DNA of 6,181 nt. Source: an uncultured Collinsella sp. (GTDB taxonomy: Bacteria; Actinomycetota; Coriobacteriia; Coriobacteriales; Coriobacteriaceae). The position numbers and the translations under genes are program-made. Below are positions 4,596 through 6,181 of this stretch, one piece after another. The stretch lies in contig UQXP01000072.1 of the NCBI GenBank assembly GCA_900545055.1, positions 1-6,181 on the forward strand, read 5' to 3'. Position 1 is the stretch's first letter, and every line of letters begins with the position of its first letter. A model generated the notes under the pieces. It ran no database searches. It was not told the DNA's origin and was given only the letters and a program-made list of their open reading frames with translations.

Positions 4596-6181
4596 ATGGA
4601 GAAGCATAAAGTGATCTGCCCGTATTGCGGCGCCGGTTGCCAGTTTAACCTCCTGGTCCAAAACGGCCAGGTTGTGGGTACCGAACCGCTCAACGGCATC
4701 ACCAATCAGGGCGAGCTGTGCCTTAAAGGCATGAGCGGCTACGACTTCATCAACGACACCAAGATCTTGACTCCTCGCGTGCTGCACCCGATGATCCGCC
4801 GCACCAAAGGCGCGGATCTTGAGCGCGTAAGCTGGGACGAGGCACTGGATTTCACCGCATCTAAGATGCAGGCCATAATTGACGAATATGGTCCTAACGC
4901 TGTCATGACCACCGGCTCTTCGCGAGGCGGCGGCAATGAGGCGAACTACGTCATGCAGAAGTTTACGCGTGCGTGCATCGGCACCCACAGCGTAGACAAC
5001 TGCGCCCGTACTTGACACGGCCCTACTGTCCTCGGTCTGATGGACACGGTTGGTTCAGGTTGCATGTCATGCTCCATCCCCGGTATGGAGGATGCGGGCT
5101 GCATTTTCCTCTTCGGCTATAACCCTGCCGATTCGCACCCCATCGTCGCAAGGCGTATCGTGCGAGCCAAAGAAAAGGGTTGCAAGATCATCGTCGCCGA
5201 CCCGCGCCATATCGAAACCGCGCGTATCGCCGATCTCTACCTTCCGATCAAGAACGGTTGCAACGTTGCGTTCCTCAACGCCTTTGCCAACTGTCTGGTC
5301 AACGATGGCCTCTACGACAAGGAATTCGTCGCCGAGCACACGAACGGCTTTGACGAGTGGTGGGAGACCATCAAGAACTACACTCCCGAATCCGTACAGG
5401 ACATCACGGGTGTCGAGCCCGCGCTGATCCACCAAGCTGCCGAGATGTACGCCACGGCGAAGCCTTCTGCCATCATTGGCTGGGGTATGGGCGTATGCCA
5501 GCAGAAGCAGAACCTGAAGACGGTGCACACCATCGCCTCCATCGCCTGCGTTGCCGGCCAGATCGGCAAACCCAACTCCGGCCTCGCGCCCGTGCGTGGC
5601 CAGAACAATGTCCAGGGCTCCTGCGATATGGGCATGCTGCCCAACCTGTACCCTGGCTATCAAAAGGTCACCGACCCGGCCGCGCGCGCCAAGTTCGCCA
5701 AGGCCTGGGGCGTGCCCGAGGAGAAGCTGCCTCTCGAGGAGGGCTACAAGCTCACCGACCTGGGTCACCTGGTCGACGAGGGCAAGGTGCACTGCTTCTA
5801 CAACTACGGCGAGGACCCGGTGCAGACCGAGCCCGATTCGGCCGGTATGCGCAAGACGCTCTCCGAGCTGGATCTGTTCATTTGCCAGGACATCTTTATG
5901 ACGCAGACGACCATGCTCGCCGACGTTATCCTGCCCGCTACCTCTTGGGGCGAGCACGAGGGTGTCTTTACCGCATCCGACCGTAGCTTCCAGCACTTTG
6001 ACGCGGCTGTTCCGCCCAAGGGCGAGTGCCGTCACGACTGGGAGATCTTTGCCGACCTGTCCACGCGCATGGGCTACCCCATGCACTACGACAACACCGA
6101 GCAGATCTGGAACGAGTGCATTAGCCTGTGCCCCAACTTTGTGGGCGCGACCTACGAGAAGATGGCTCCCGAGGGCGGCTA
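4596..6181 (+). CDS. fdhF: Selenocysteine formate dehydrogenase H (FdhF), 3' truncated by window
   Basis: Catalytic molybdenum/tungsten-bis-MGD subunit oxidising formate to CO2. The frame starts at ATG 4596, with AGGAGG (4585-4590) 5 nt upstream, and is open to the window end (528 complete codons) if the UGA at 5013-5015 is read as selenocysteine. Landmarks match E. coli FdhF (715 residues) closely: 4Fe-4S ligands C8, C11, C15, C42; K44 just after; TGSSRG; DNCAR-T-Sec140-His141-GP; FGYNPADSHP; PVRGQNNVQG with R334 (E. coli R333); SWGEHEGVFT; RMGYPMHY. Sec at residue 140 is the same position as in E. coli. About the last quarter, the C-terminal cofactor-binding domain, lies beyond the window. 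There is no Tat signal, so it is a cytoplasmic FDH-H type. Its pairing with HydN suggests a formate hydrogenlyase-type complex. Confidence 0.96.
5013..5015 (+). other. In-frame UGA read as selenocysteine (Sec140 of FdhF)
   Basis: The TGA stands exactly where active-site Sec occurs in FDH-H, between DNCAR-T and His-Gly-Pro. The frame continues with conserved FdhF sequence for at least 388 more codons, and a SECIS hairpin follows. Decoding needs SelA, SelB, SelD and tRNA-Sec, which are not in this window. Confidence 0.96.
5028..5045 (+). promoter_or_regulatory. Bacterial SECIS element of fdhF
   Basis: The hairpin starts 12 nt after the UGA. GTCC (5028-5031) pairs with GGAC (5042-5045), and TC (5032-5033) pairs with GA (5039-5040), with T5041 bulged. 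The apical loop GGTCT (5034-5038) carries the GU contacted by SelB. E. coli fdhF has a similar loop (AGGUCU) and distance; there the bulged U is on the 5' side, here on the 3' side. Confidence 0.9.

Noticed and set aside
5013..5015. fdhF as a pseudogene with a premature stop
   Set aside because: The stop is UGA at the exact Sec position of FDH-H, followed by a SECIS hairpin and intact conserved sequence to the window end.
5067..6086. Long minus-strand open frame of about 339 codons opposite fdhF
   Set aside because: It lies entirely antisense to highly conserved FdhF sequence; long antisense frames are expected from the GC-rich codon bias, and its translation shows no recognisable domain.

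Overview
The window (6181 bp, GC-rich with one AT-rich intergenic stretch) looks like a chromosomal segment of an anaerobic high-GC Gram-positive bacterium. A gut Coriobacteriia member such as Collinsella fits best. The reasons are the GC-rich coding bias, an actinobacterial-style AbiEi/DUF559-like protein, and a selenocysteine formate dehydrogenase next to a HydN-like ferredoxin. This assignment is inference from gene content; no marker gene is present.

Layout. (1) 1-987, plus strand: the 3' part of a BrnQ-type branched-chain amino acid carrier, cut by the window start. (2) 999-1284: a near-consensus promoter, tRNA-Pro(TGG), tRNA-Gly(TCC) and a probable terminator. (3) 1300-2711: a gene-sized unit bounded at both ends by 69-nt palindromes. 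All four 22-nt arms are identical, while the 25-nt centres differ. The single gene inside, on the minus strand, encodes an AbiEi-like winged-helix protein with a C-terminal DUF559/Vsr-like nuclease-type domain. The inverted similarity continues about 16 bp outside the palindromes, as expected of a mobile cassette or a pair of REPIN-like elements. (4) 2742-3510, minus strand: a two-gene toxin-antitoxin operon with a RelB/DinJ-type ribbon-helix-helix antitoxin and an overlapping PIN-domain toxin. The toxin appears to have lost two of the four usual acidic active-site residues. (5) 3511-4001: a divergent intergenic region with repeated TTACAC-type motifs, followed by a 5' leader that can fold into mutually exclusive stems. 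(6) 4002-6181, plus strand: a HydN-like protein with four 4Fe-4S motifs, then FdhF (formate dehydrogenase H type), cut by the window end. FdhF has an in-frame UGA at codon 140 and a clear bacterial SECIS hairpin 12 nt after it.

How the parts work together. HydN and FdhF form an electron-transfer pair that oxidises formate to CO2, probably feeding a formate hydrogenlyase-type hydrogenase encoded downstream. Synthesis of FdhF needs selenocysteine and molybdenum or tungsten cofactor machinery encoded elsewhere. The region between the tRNAs and the fdh operon is an accessory island carrying one TA module and one palindrome-bounded AbiEi-like gene. The palindrome-bounded unit is the strongest candidate here for something not well described.
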